Below are positions 19,161 to 30,434 of a stretch of DNA of 64,000 nucleotides, one piece after another. Positions within the stretch are counted from its first letter, which is position 1; every line of letters starts with the position of its first letter. The DNA is from Pachyseris speciosa (taxonomy: Eukaryota; Cnidaria; Anthozoa; Scleractinia; Pachyseridae): NCBI GenBank assembly GCA_016490735.1, contig JAEMWC010000003.1, positions 860,001-924,000 of the forward strand, read 5' to 3'. A program made the translations under genes and the position numbers. The notes under the pieces are model-generated. The model was not told the DNA's origin. It made no database searches and was given only the letters and a program-made list of their open reading frames with translations.

Positions 19161-20689
19161 GAGTATATGGATAAAATGGTTAAGTGTGACCATTCAAATA
19201 AAAGTTGTCTAGTGATAAATGATTGAATTCGACCTTAAAAAATTGTAAAAAAAAAAAAAGAAAAGAAAGGAAAAACGGCCAGTTGTAAACTCACCCCTTG
19301 AAAGTTTAAACCATAAAGAGAATTCGTAACGCCAAGCAACCACAACCACTAGTAAACGGCTACTTTACTAAAACAACAAAAAATGTCGGATATTTCCCGT
19401 TGCAGGATTCGATTACCACCACAAGTCGAGCTTCTTTGAAATTTAACTCGGAAAATACTACACGGCTAGCCTGAAATTTTTCTTGAATCATTTTAACATC
19501 AAAAAAGAATCAGATCAGATACAATGTTTCCTTTTGCTTTTGTTAGCAGGGTGGTAAAGAAAATACAGACATCGTTTTATTAAAAAACATCCATGCACAT
19601 TAAAAAAATTCATTTCAGACCACTTAAGTTGCGTGTAAGGAGAAGACGTTGAACAAACTCAAATGTCTTGAGCGAGATAGTGTTTTGCTCGTTAAGATTC
19701 CGTCCGATAATTAATATCCAATTCTTAATAACTCGTATATTTTGACTATTTTTTCAAGGAATCCTAAGCTAATCATTACAGAATATCGCGTTTTACGCAG
19801 CCGAGGCAAATACTGCAGACTTTTAATTACCAGAGCACTAATCGATTTTTGACATTTACAAATTCCGATTAAATAAACTCGCCGCGGAAGTGGAAATGTA
19901 CGACACAATATTTAGGAAACTAGAAATTAATAGCGATAAAGAGCTCGGCAAATGACACGAATGTTTAAGTTTCGTGCCAATTCTACAGGAAGAAACTCGA
20001 GCTGTTAAAGCGATAACGTTAGGGCCATTTCGTTAACAATACACCCACACGGCGAGGCGATGTGATATTTATAAACCCGTGCAGAAAGCCTAACAGGGAA
20101 ATACCTGTAATTATTTCCGACGCACAAGGAGATAACGATGGTGAGTCATATATTTTGCTAATAAAATAATCGTTGGAAAAGACTTTTAAAACTCCTTTGG
20201 CATGGATTCTGGTAGAATCTAGCACTAGGCATGAGTGAAACAGTATTCAGAAAAACAAATATAGGCGTTGGAATTGAAAGCGAAATGAAGATAAAAGTTT
20301 TGCGTGAGCTGTTCCTAAGCACACTGTTCTGCAACAGGGCTATTAACGCATAGCGGACTCTTCGTCTCGACATCATGGCGTGATCTCGACCAAGGAAGTT
20401 TAAACAAAAGTTTAAAGTTGTTATCGGAAAAAAGGGAAAAAACATTCACTGACGAAAGGTTCATCTCGCGCCAAGGTTAAAGCCGATTAGTGGTTCCATC
20501 AGCTTTTACCCTGTTTGCCCTGCATACTTAAAATGCCAACCTAAACTTTGAGCTATTGTCTGAAATTATCCTCTAAAAATGTAAATGAGAATCACTAAAC
20601 GAAAGCGCTGCGCCATATTTAGCTTAACTCGGCTAGGATTCTATCTACAGCCTCTTCAGTAAAGACAGGAACAACACAACACAACACAA
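19161..20689. other. Intergenic, no gene recognised
   Basis: Contains an A-rich run at 19247-19276 and the short tandem ACACA/ACAAC tract at 20674-20690. Open frames show no family resemblance. Confidence 0.4.
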
Positions 20690-21330
20690 CAGGATTACAA
20701 GCACAGGATATAGGAGAGTGCTGTTCAGTAGCCTTTCACTTGAATCCACACTTAAAGGTTTTATCCACGGGCTCAAAATGTACAATCGCCTCGTAAAGCA
20801 CGCTAAAAAGCACCGCATTTAAGTACATTTTAATAGCTTTCATCTGAATGATAACACTGACTAAAGCGTTTCGCCTGCAGACTTAAAGGCGAGGACTAGA
20901 CATCTTTTCAGTACAGAGCGATAAACAGCACCCAGGCACCGCAGAAAAGTACTGCGCTGTAGCCTTCATTTGAATAACTTAGGATTTCACCCATAGACTC
21001 AAAACGAAGGACCACCCTATGTGGCGCAATAAACAGCACTGACAACAAGAAAGTGCTGCTCCCTAGCTTTTCATGATTTGAATGGTTACGCTTAAGGATT
21101 TCATCCACATACTCGAAAGGTAGAACCACCTTGTGTAGCGCAGTATTTTGTCTCTATATTGACAGACATGGTATAAAGTTCACACTGAAAGAGCAGAGTT
21201 TATTTCATTCAGTTTTCAAATGGCACCACTTTGCAAAGCACTAAATTGTTTATAAACAGCAATGTTCAACAGCTTTCATTCGAATGGTCATTCTTGCTTC
21301 AGAACACATTATTCAATCAATCAATGCTAC
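20690..21330 (+). repeat. 106-bp satellite family, diverged multi-unit block
   Basis: At least five degenerate units, each with a variant of AGCTTTCATTTGAATGGTTA, AGGATTTCATCCACA, ACTCAAAA..AGAACCACC and AATAAACAGCACC. More diverged than the array at 22.8 kb. Confidence 0.7.
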
Positions 21331-21605
21331 AGACTGCCGTCTCCATGAAAACAAAACCTCAATTATAAGTTTAAAAGCGCCGTTGCAATATGGCGCTCTT
21401 CAGGATTTTATAACCAAGTCATTCTTAACAGCAAAAGAGTACCACAAGAAGTTTGAGCTCGAAGTGTTTATTTCAATTAAATGGTACGTATATTAAAAAT
21501 TTCATCAAATTCAAGGGGCACCTTGGACACTACGGGAAGGTACCTCTAAGTAGCTTTTATTTGAATGGTCTCACACTCACCTCAGGATTCTGGGAAATTC
21601 GCCTT

Positions 21606-21925
21606 GTGCTTTCGGCGCCGATGAAAGAGTGCACTCGGATTTTCGTAGCTAAATCGTGGCCTAAAAGATTCGCAATTGGGAAATCATAGGCCCTGAGGTT
21701 TTCGAAAAGGTCGTAATTGCTGTTTTTGGCAGTCAAAAACGTCAACTAGAACTTTCGGAAAGAAAATAGTTCCCTAGAAAGTTCGTGGAAAGTTCATTTC
21801 AGCTTCTATTTTGTCAAAGGAAGATTTTGTTCTCTAAAATGTTCGGGCAATCAAACTTTCAGCTAGGGAATCCGAACAGATGAACGTCTTCTAGTTAAAC
21901 AGACTTTAAACAGACAAAGGAGACA
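21606..21925 (+). repeat. Dispersed repeat, copy 2 of a pair
   Basis: Partner of 418-720, with shared blocks in the same order (GCTTTCGGCG, GCCCTGAGGTTTTCG, GCTGTTTTTGGCAGTCAAAA, GCTAGGGAATCCGAA). Confidence 0.6.
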
Positions 21926-22383
21926 TTGAAAAACACAGGATGCAGTTCATTAAGGGCTAGAGTTTATTTTATTCACGATCTGCTCAGCTCAAAAACGGAA
22001 CCACTTTCTCCTTTCATTAATGACTAGTCACGCAACAGATCATTTCACTGGCCACTCACAAACACGAGAATCGAATTCACATTGTATAGTGTAGTGTAGT
22101 CTTCACAAGCGTACAATGCTATGGCAGTAGCTTCCTGCGAACGCAAACGTATGTCCGGTTGTCCCTTCTATCCGCCCGAAAAGGTTTTTCTCGGCGGGTG
22201 AAAAAACAGGATGCTCTCGAAGGCTACCATATTATACATCTAGCCCATAAAAGGATTTTATTCGGATGGTCAAACTTTTTGGCAACCTTGCACAACATAT
22301 GAAAGGAATACTGAAAGGTATGTGATGAAACACATCTAAAATGGTGTTCTTTAAGGATTCAATTCACAGACTCAAAAGCTATC

Positions 22384-22690
22384 ACCGGCTAGCTCAGTTG
22401 TGGTATAGCACCGGACTACCGCGCGGACGGTCACAGGTTCAAACCACGGTTTTTAAATAATTGAGGAGAAAGTGCTGCCTTTGTAATGACATCTACAAAC
22501 GGTTAGACTTTCTAGTCTTCCCGGATAAGGACGATAAACCGTAGGCCTCGGCTCACAACTCTTCACAATTGATCCTGTGGGACGTAAAACAACCACTAAA
22601 GGACGTAATAAAACTCTGGCAGTGACCACCCCTAGTGTCTGTTTACGGCATATTTGCATTGAAACGAGCCTACCTACTTACACCAACTTC
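22384..22690 (+). mobile_element. tRNA-derived SINE
   Basis: Begins with a tRNA-like head: box A GGCTAGCTCAGTTGTGGTAT and box B GGTTCAAACC 30-odd bases on. An unrelated body of about 240 bases follows. The head does not fold into a full tRNA (extra base in the D arm, no intact acceptor stem), so this is a SINE and not a tRNA gene. Confidence 0.75.
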
Positions 22691-22789
22691 ACAGTAGTAA
22701 TACACAGTAACACAAGGTAGTGCTCAAAATGCTTCACTTAAATGGTGCGTTTAAGAGTTAAGACTTACTCAAATGCAAGAAGCTCCTTA

Positions 22790-23730
22790 CGCACTACTCA
22801 GCACCACAGGAAAGTACCGCTCAGTAGCTTTCATTTGAATGGTTACACTTTAGGATTTCATCCACAGACTCAAAAGTAAGAACCACCTTGTACAACGTAA
22901 TAAACAGCATCACAGGAAAGTACTGCTCAGTGGCTTTCATTTGAATGGTCACACTTTAGGATTTCACCCACAGACTCAAAAGTAAGAACCACCTTATACA
23001 GCGTAATAAACAGCATCACAGGAAAGTACCGCTCAGTAGCTTTTATTTGAATGGTCACACTTTAGGATTTCATCCACAGACTCAAAAGTAAGAACCACCT
23101 TGTACAGCGTAATAAACAGCATCACAGGAAAGTACTGCTCAGTGGCTTTCATTTGAATGGTCACACTTTAGGATTTCATCCACAGACTCAAAAGTAAGAA
23201 CCACCTTGTACAGCGTAATAAACAGCATCACAGGAAAGTACCGCTCAGTAGCTTTCATTTGAATGGTCACACTTTAGGATTTCACCCACAGACTCAAAAG
23301 TAAGAACCACCTTGTACAGCGTAATAAACAGCATCACAGGAAAGTACTGCTCAGTAGCTTTCATTTGAATGGTCAAACTTTAGGATTTCACCCACAGACT
23401 CAAAAGTAAGATCCACCTTGTACAGCGTAATAAACAGCATCACAGGAAAGTACTGCTCAGTGGCTTTCATTTGAATGGTCACACTTTAGGATTTCACCCA
23501 CAGACTCAAAAGTAAGAACCACCTTGTACAGCGTAATAAACAGCATCACAGGAAAGTACTGCTCAGTAGCTTTCATTTGAATGGTCAAACTTTAGGATTT
23601 CACCCACAGACTCAAAAGTAAGAACCACCTTGTACAGCGTAATAAACAGCATCACAGGAAAGTACTGCTCAGTAGCTTTCATTTGAATGGTCACACTTTA
23701 GTATTTCATCCACAGACTAAAAATTTAGAA
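22790..23730 (+). repeat. Tandem satellite array, 106-bp unit, nine copies
   Basis: The phrase GCTCAGT[A/G]G recurs at 22819, 22925, 23031, 23137, 23243, 23349, 23455, 23561 and 23667, exactly 106 bases apart. Units are nearly identical (CTTTCATTTGAATGGTCACA, TTTAGGATTTCA[T/C]CCACAG, GTAATAAACAGCATCACAGG). The AGTAGC/AGTGGC alternation hints at a two-unit higher-order repeat in the first half. One more partial unit lies at 23815-23895 after a 90-base interruption. Confidence 0.93.
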
Positions 23731-23892
23731 CAGTTTCAGTTTCAGTTCAATTTTTTGCCATTTTTGTTGCACTACGTTACAAAATAAAAGTCTATTAAAA
23801 TACAAAAGATATTAAATAACAAAGAACGACCTTGAACATAAACAACACCACAGAAAGGTACTGCTCAGTAGCTTTCATTTGAATGGTTGACA

Positions 23893-24190
23893 CTTTACAA
23901 TAGAGTTTTGGTACAAAATTTCAAACAACTGCAGTGAAACTTTATTATTTAATACAGATCAGCAAACAGTATTACGTCTTTGAGTGTATATTTGTTTAAA
24001 AACAAACCAACTGGGCCGCATGAAGTGGATTTTGCAAGAGGGAATAGGAGGGACCTATTACATAATCTCATAATGATATCCCAAACGGGGAGGGGGGGGG
24101 CTTATTACAAAAACCGACTTCCAAAGGGGGGTCTTATTAGAGAGGGGGGTTAATAGAGACGGTGGGCTTAATAGAGCTTTTACGGTAAGA
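23893..24190 (+). repeat. Dispersed repeat with G-rich CTTATTAGAG motifs, copy 1
   Basis: Near-copy of 49100-49352: CAAACAACTGCAGTGAAACT, TATTTGTTTAAAAACAAAC and ACTGGGCCGC..GAAGTGGATTT in both, ending in repeated GGGGGCTTATTA and GAGAGGGGGG phrases. Class unknown. Confidence 0.7.
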
Positions 24191-24254
24191 AGTTATCTAG
24201 AAGAGGCAGCTAGTGGGCTGATGCGGACCTACGTGAAGACAGACCACAACACCG

Positions 24255-24622
24255 GGAACTATGCTCCCTACGCTATTCGATCTCTTTCTCCTGAGATTAC
24301 TGGCTCTTCATCTCTTGCATCCTTTGGGAAAAAACTTAAAACATCTATTATCAGTAATTACTAATCAGTCAAGCGTGTACAAATATGACTTGTCAGTACT
24401 TCAGTTACCATGTTGTCTAGGTTTAGTCATCTTTTATGTCTTGGAGGGAACCTACGTCCTACAAGCCGCATGGTTTTTATTAGGTTCCCTCACCATTTTT
24501 CTTTTCGCCATCTATCTTTTTCTATGTTAACCATTGCAATTTCTGTGCATTAATCATTGTAAATTATAAATCATTGTAAGCTCACTGTGTGGCAAACAAA
24601 TAAATAAATAAATAAATAAAAG
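24255..24622 (+). mobile_element. LINE 3' end with (AAAT)n tail
   Basis: The frame reading RSLSPEITGSSSLASFGKKL, ending at a stop about 24361, is the typical C-terminal tail of CR1/L2-type reverse transcriptases. It is followed by a 3' UTR and an AAATAAATAAAT tail at 24597-24619. The element is 5'-truncated. The overlapping hydrophobic frame is a by-product. Confidence 0.65.
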
Positions 24623-24787
24623 ATCAGTGTGTGGGTTCTTTTACGTCCCCTTTTAATTTTAGTGTGTGGAGGTAAAGGAGACAAGGCCCACGAAGGCGCG
24701 ATCATCTAAAAAAAAAAAGGTAAAAAAACTTTATTTATACACGGTTAAGATTTAAAGCTGCAAGCTTGTGGGGCCGTGTGGGAGAAA

Positions 24788-24942
24788 TGTTGGTTTTTGA
24801 GGTAAGGGGAAAACCGGAGTACCCGTAGAAAAACCTCTCGGAGCAGAGTAGAGAACCAACAAACTCAGTCCACTCCGGGAATCGAACCCGGGACACATTG
24901 GTGGAAGGCGAGCGCTCTCACCACTGCGCTAACCCTGCTCCC
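24788..24942 (-). mobile_element. tRNA-derived SINE, family A, copy 1
   Basis: The minus strand starts with a tRNA-like head (box A TAGCGCAGTGGTGAGAGC, box B GGTTCGATTCC), then a body containing GAGAGGTTTTT and CTCCGGTTTTCC in complement. Same family at 54264-55100 and 61372-61657. Confidence 0.8.
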
Positions 24943-24999
24943 TAAACTGACCTGAAGCAGATGTTGAGCACACAGCCAGCATCATCTTACCAATCATTT

Positions 25000-25385
25000 T
25001 AAGTCCCTGGTTTGTGGTCCGGTCTGGAGTTTGAGCCCGCGACCTTCCGCTCAGCAGTCCAGGAGCGTTTATCATTTGCACAAAAAGAACCGGTCGGAAT
25101 GGAACGCTCCCAATGGTACTGACTTTTCCCGTCAAAGCGATCGAAAAGCGCGCGAAAACGTGTCGGGTCGAGCATGGTTTGACAAATGGTACAGACATGT
25201 TCCGGTTATTTCGGTTGGAATGGAAAAAGAGCAATTTGTTTGAGGTTTTCCATCTCTCCCGGAAACTTTCCGGTGGAATGAGCTGTACCATTTGAATTCC
25301 CAACCGGAATTTTCGGTTTTAGTCGACAAATGGTAAACGACCTAGTGCTCTACCAACTGAGCTAATCGGAACTAAATGGCTTAAA
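25000..25385 (-). mobile_element. tRNA-derived SINE head split by a foldback element
   Basis: The two halves of a tRNA-like head lie at about 25020-25068 (GCCCGCGACCTTCCGCTCAG) and 25347-25372 (GTGCTCTACCAACTGAGCTA). Between them, 25070-25345 has ends GTTTATCATTTG and CAAATGGTAAAC, which are near-perfect inverted repeats. The insert looks like a MITE of about 280 bp. The open frames inside it are not genes. Confidence 0.6.
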
Positions 25386-25389
25386 TGAA

Positions 25390-25565
25390 ACGGAATAGCT
25401 TAATAGCTTTCAGTTGAATGGTGACACTTAAGCGTTTTATCCACAGGCACTACACTAAGAACCACTTTGTACCGCATAACCAACAGTACCAAATTGCCGC
25501 TTAATAGCTTACTTTATTTGAATGATCTCACTTAATGAGTTCAGCCGGTAAGCTCAAGGTCACAA
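25390..25565 (+). repeat. 106-bp satellite family, diverged
   Basis: Units with TAATAGCTTTCAGTTGAATG, GCGTTTTATCCACAGGCAC and AAGAACCACTTTGTACCGC; about one and a half copies. Confidence 0.6.
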
Positions 25566-27811
25566 TGGGGAAGAACCATGCAACGTTTTCGGTAAAACAA
25601 ACAATCGTGAAGTTTTTACTCTCTAAGATGGAAAGTAAGTGAAAGCTAAGATAAAATTCACAAACTGAATTTTAAAAAAATAATAAAATGTAAAGTAAAA
25701 GCGCCTACGGTCCTCGCAGGCCGAGTTGGCATCACCTTAAAAATTTCCTCACACTGATGTTCCTTCCCAACTTTACTTACATCAGTGTAAATGCGCTTGG
25801 GTCCGTGTTAAACGGTAGAGCGAGAGCTGGCTCAAGTCAAGGCGCTTTACATGGATTTAACGTTAATATCTTTGTTTGTGTTTCCAGCAATCAAAAATCC
25901 CTCTGCTCTTTCCACGAAGCTATGTTCTGGGATATTTTGTGAATTTTTAGGCCACTTTGGGTATATTTGGGAAGAGATAATTTTTCCCAAAGGATTAGTT
26001 AAATTTAGGGAAATAAGAAATATTGAAAGTTTAATGAAAATTAAAACAAACAAGACGTTCTATGAGCGTTAACTCGGGATACTTTTGTGCTGCAGAAGTC
26101 GGACGCACGCTTTCTGATTCTCGAAACTATCCGGCTAGTGGTTTGCTTTTGGGTTCATATAAGGCCTTTTTGTTCACGTACGAGCAAAGCTCGTTAAACT
26201 GTTTTGAGAGTTGCCATGCATATTCGTTGTCAACTGTTGTTGTTTACTTCTAAATTAAGTGGCAACATCTGGAGTTTACTTTGGCTCTCTCAAAACATTT
26301 TTCTCTCTGCGAAGCTTGAAAACATTCGCATAGACACTTCTCTTAACATATTGGATATTCAAAACTGGAAAGCACAGGGCGAATCGTTTCCGTGTATGTC
26401 ACATGTTTCTCAGAAGCAATCCAGATGTCACGCATTGTAAAAAGAGCTCGAAATTCAAACTGCTCTATTTTCAAAACAAAGCGTGTTACTTCGCTTAAAA
26501 TGTCATTTGCCTGATGAAGGTAAAAAATCTAAATGTTTAATTTTAGTTTTTTTTCTGACGTCACGTGAAAACAAAAATTCGCAAACTCTAAATATAGAAC
26601 TGTCACAGCGATTGAGTTGAGGTATAATCCGGATCAAATTACATCAAAACAACATCGCGATTTTCTAAATATAGAACTGTCACAACGTTCTAATTGGAGT
26701 TGATACTCACAGCACTTGTGAGGCTTCCAACCTTGTCTTAAATTCGGCCTTTTCACGCGGACAGTCAGTACTGTATTAAAATCTAGCTTCACAACTTCAC
26801 AAAGATATGTGCAGGAAAATTTGTTCCGGCGGTCGACGTGGATTATTCAACCTTGAGTGTTCACTTGCGGTCAGGTATTCAGTCAAATTGAAGGTATCAC
26901 ATTACGAAAACAACTTTGTGCAAATCTGTAATTTTTCTGTCACAGCATTCGAATTCGACTGTGATATCGATTAGCCAATAAGCACTACACGTGCGAGGCT
27001 TCCAACTTTTTCTTGACACTCGGCAAACCTTTTCACGGGGACAGACTGTGCTGTACATGTATTAAAATATCTAGCTTCACAACTCAAACACAATGAATTT
27101 GCATAACTTCAAAACAGCCGTCGCGTGATGTTAGCCTTTCGACCTTTGGACTATGTGGTTTGCTTTAACCAATGAACACACGGCCACGTGCCTGCTATTG
27201 TGCATTGGCCAATCCAAACACCGGAACGTAATTGTATTGTGCATTTTGCTGCACAGGAAAAAAAAGACTGAAATCTGACACATTTTATAATTCGGTATAC
27301 TTACAGTATCCCGAGTAAAAATTGGAATTTGAAGTCAGAAATGGTCAGACACAAAACGGTTCCCAAGCAGGAGTGCCCTTTTGGGGGTGTCAACTGTCTG
27401 GTGGTATTTCCAAACATTTTTTTTTTTTACATTTCAATCCCTTCCTACCTATAAAGGGAGACAATTTCAAAGCTTTTATTGACATTTACATCCAATTTTC
27501 AGCTCTATTTGAAATGCTGTCTCTTCTCACCCACCCCTATCCCCCATTTCAATCCCTTCTTTGAACTCCTTAAAATTTCACTCCAATTCATGTTAAGTCC
27601 CACCTTAAGGAAGGATCTGGCTTAAGACTAATTTTCTGAGATCCAAGCGTTAAACCTTAACATGTGGCTACAAGAGCGGTGTTTTGCTTGTAAAGTTGGA
27701 CTTGCCCTCCAGTCGACATCTTAGCAAAGCAGGAACACGAGCGTCGAAGCGTCACGTGGAGACAAGCACAGGTAAAGGTTGTTTTGAACATGCGACATCG
27801 CCGGCACACGT
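25566..27811. other. Intergenic, no gene recognised
   Basis: Two diverged copies of a segment with ACTGTCACA.CG.T and TGTGAGGCTTCCAAC appear at about 26590-26800 and 26930-27080, suggesting an old repeat. No exon or known element otherwise. Confidence 0.4.
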
Positions 27812-27957
27812 CTAGGCTGCAGAACAGGCGTTATTTTTTGCGTATTTCAGGCGAGTGGACGCTCCAGCGATGCGTGCGTGGAGCCCCTTTTCTCGCGCTC
27901 CGCGCTAGCGTGTCGCGCTTCGCGCTTGGCTAAATAAGCACCTGTTATGCAGGCTAG
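27812..27957. mobile_element. MITE-like element with CGCGCTTCGCGC core
   Basis: CTAGGCTGCAGAACAGGCGT at the left end and ACCTGTTATGCAGGCTAG at the right end are inverted copies. The GC-rich core resembles the one near base 225. Confidence 0.65.
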
Positions 27958-27980
27958 CATAAAGGCTAGCACACGTTAGC

Positions 27981-28042
27981 CAACCTCGTTTCCAGGGTTT
28001 TCCCTCTCAATTTCTAAGAGTAAAGCCCTGGGGACGAGGTTG
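27981..28042. mobile_element. Very short foldback element
   Basis: CAACCTCGTTTCCAGGG and CCCTGGGGACGAGGTTG are inverted with a loop of about 28 bases. Confidence 0.65.
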
Positions 28043-29447
28043 CAGGTCAGCAAAATCGCACTTGTAACAAACCTCCACAGATTTTTCGCGGGACATCTTT
28101 TTACGATCTTTAAAGTGGCCAGTACACGAAAAAGTCGCGGGTGAGAACCAAAAAGGAGAGCTTGTTCGCAGGCTAAATAAAGAGTTACCAGAAGGCGACT
28201 TTCGCGTTTACAGCCTAGTCACTAAGCACGATAAACGGACAGGAATAATTTACGAACGACTGCTTCAAATTTTTGCAAGTGAAACAAGTCGACGTTTGTG
28301 ACTTAAGTCATCCGGAAATATTGGAAGGGGCTTTTAGAAAGTCAAGCACAATGGTGATAACTTATCGTCGCTCACCCAGTGTTGATGGCACGCATTCTCG
28401 ATCATTCAGAAAGGGAGTGGATCATTCTTTCTTTGTAAACTCACTTGATTTCACAGCATTGATAATCTTGACTGCAGAAACCTGTAATCTTCAACCAACG
28501 AGTTCCCGGACTGCAAATGCAAATGCAAAGCCTCCATATGCTTGGCCCACGACTTTCGCGCGACAATGAACAAGACACTTGGCATTTTGGATCCAGTTAA
28601 ACACATTTTTAATCTGTTTATTTCCTGTAAAATTTGCGATTGCATACGGACTCCTTCAACAGACAGGAACATCGCTACGCTATAAATATTCGTCCACCCT
28701 ATCCCTAATACATTACTGAACCTATACTTGGTACAACAAGCACGTGCAGTTTGTGACATGCGCGTTGACTCTGAAGTGGCATGGAAATGCAAAAGAAATC
28801 ATTCCTTACTTGTGATCGCTTTAGCTGCTGAAAAACCTCGCTTTAAGTTGAGGATTGAATCGTTGAATTTTCTGTTTTGACCAACTCCGAAACCTTTGTC
28901 GTCTGGAAGACGGTAAATGATCGACCTTTACTCGGTGTTTCTTAGTGAGTTGTCGTGAATCAGTTTTAACTCTATAGATAAGTAAAAGCTTGCAGTTATG
29001 CCTGATTGCCTGTCGGAGATAAATGTACTGGTAGTCACATTACCGCAGAAGTAAAAATCCTGAAGAAACAAACCCGCTAAGCAGTCCGTGACGTAACGTA
29101 TTACGATCTATTTCCGGCATACTTCGGTTTTTGTCGGAGAGCCGAAAGTAAGACGCAAGTGTATTGACTCCAGCGAGCTGGCACTCTTTAAGCTGTCCGT
29201 GTTCCGATAAATTATCGATTTTCCGAAGTTCCCCCTCGGTCAGGTGAAGTTGGATTCTTTTGTTTTACTGTACGATCAGAGTGACAGGACAAACTCTCGC
29301 CGAACGTTGAACACTAAAGTGAAACTCGATGTCTCCTGAAAGCAACTCTACGCTGTTTGTGATACCATAAATTCGGCTTTTCTCGGTTAGCTTTCGTAAG
29401 AAGGTTACCTCTTCGTTACTTTGTAATGTAATGGTCTATCAATGATC
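28043..29447. other. 3' flank of XRCC1, no gene recognised
   Basis: Presumably includes the XRCC1 3' UTR. The nearest minus-strand AATAAA I see is at 28617-28622, about 830 bases below the stop codon; its use is uncertain. Confidence 0.4.
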
Positions 29448-29555
29448 TTAAGGAACTATGATGTACGGTTGAAATGGAACAAGGGCACCTTTCTCGTGAC
29501 AAACCATGATCCACTTGGGTCGCACAAAAGCCAAGGAAGCGTTTTCGTTGAGAGC
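29448..29555 (-). CDS. XRCC1: XRCC1 exon 20 (end of BRCT2, stop)
   Basis: Residues 645-679 and TAA at 29448-29450. ALNENASLAFVRPKWI holds the conserved BRCT tryptophan (W659), and PFQPYIIVP ends the protein like human PHQLYGVVPQA. Acceptor TTCGTAG. It is not the longest frame here; found by homology. Confidence 0.95.
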   Translation of the reverse strand, partial: ALNENASLAFVRPKWIMVCHEKGALVPFQPYIIVP

Positions 29556-30403
29556 CTACGAACGAGAAACAGAAGCGAGTCAGATGGTGCTACAGACACC
29601 TTAACTTGACAGAGCCTGTACCTTTCCAGACGCGGTCGCTGTGATTGGAGAATGAAACAATTTTTTTTTTTAGAACTTTTAATGTAACAGCCATGTGACA
29701 GAAACAAATTACATGTACAAACCAATTACAAGAGCACGTTACACGAAAAAAACAAAAAAATTGAAGAGTGGAGCAATTTGGTAATACACTTATAGAATTT
29801 TTAGATAATTACAAAATTGTCGCATATTTTCCAATAGATTGTCCGTCAGGGGAATAGGAAAAAAGACAAATTAAAGGCAGTCAACAAAAGGAGTCCATTT
29901 TAAGGTGTCTCCCGCTTTTGTCTCTATTGTTAGTCTAGATTTGACAAGACGTAAAAAGGAGGCAAAATTTGGTGACGTTTCGTCCAGTTTGGCTTGCCAT
30001 ATATGATAACGCGCTAACAGGAAACCATAATTTAATTGAAGCGCATATTTTGCATGAGATTCCGGCCTCAGGCCCAGTGCTGTAATATTCAATAGAATGT
30101 ATTCGTCAATTAACGGGAGGTTGTCGTGAAGCCAGTCGGTCACTCTTTTCCAAAAGGTGGAATATTTAGAACAATAAATGATACAACGCAAGCAATACCC
30201 CTAGCCCTGATAACAAAAGAAGCAACAGGTCATATGGACCAATGAAAACAGAGGCCTGGAACTCCCCCGACGTACAGGATTACTCCTTTTGAGCATAGTT
30301 ATAAGTAATGGTAATAGGACTGAGTGGAGTCCAATTCGGTCTGTAATCATACGAGTGATAACAAAATCGGACGACCGCGCAGCGTGAGTCCGATATGTTT
30401 ATC

Positions 30404-30434
<31 letters not shown>

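Noticed and set aside
22790..23730. CRISPR-like array
   Set aside because: The whole 106-bp unit is repeated with no unique spacers, and the genome is eukaryotic; it is a satellite.
24261..24530. Hydrophobic 89-codon ORF that could be a membrane protein
   Set aside because: The overlapping frame carries the LINE C-terminal signature and the stretch ends in a LINE-type (AAAT)n tail.
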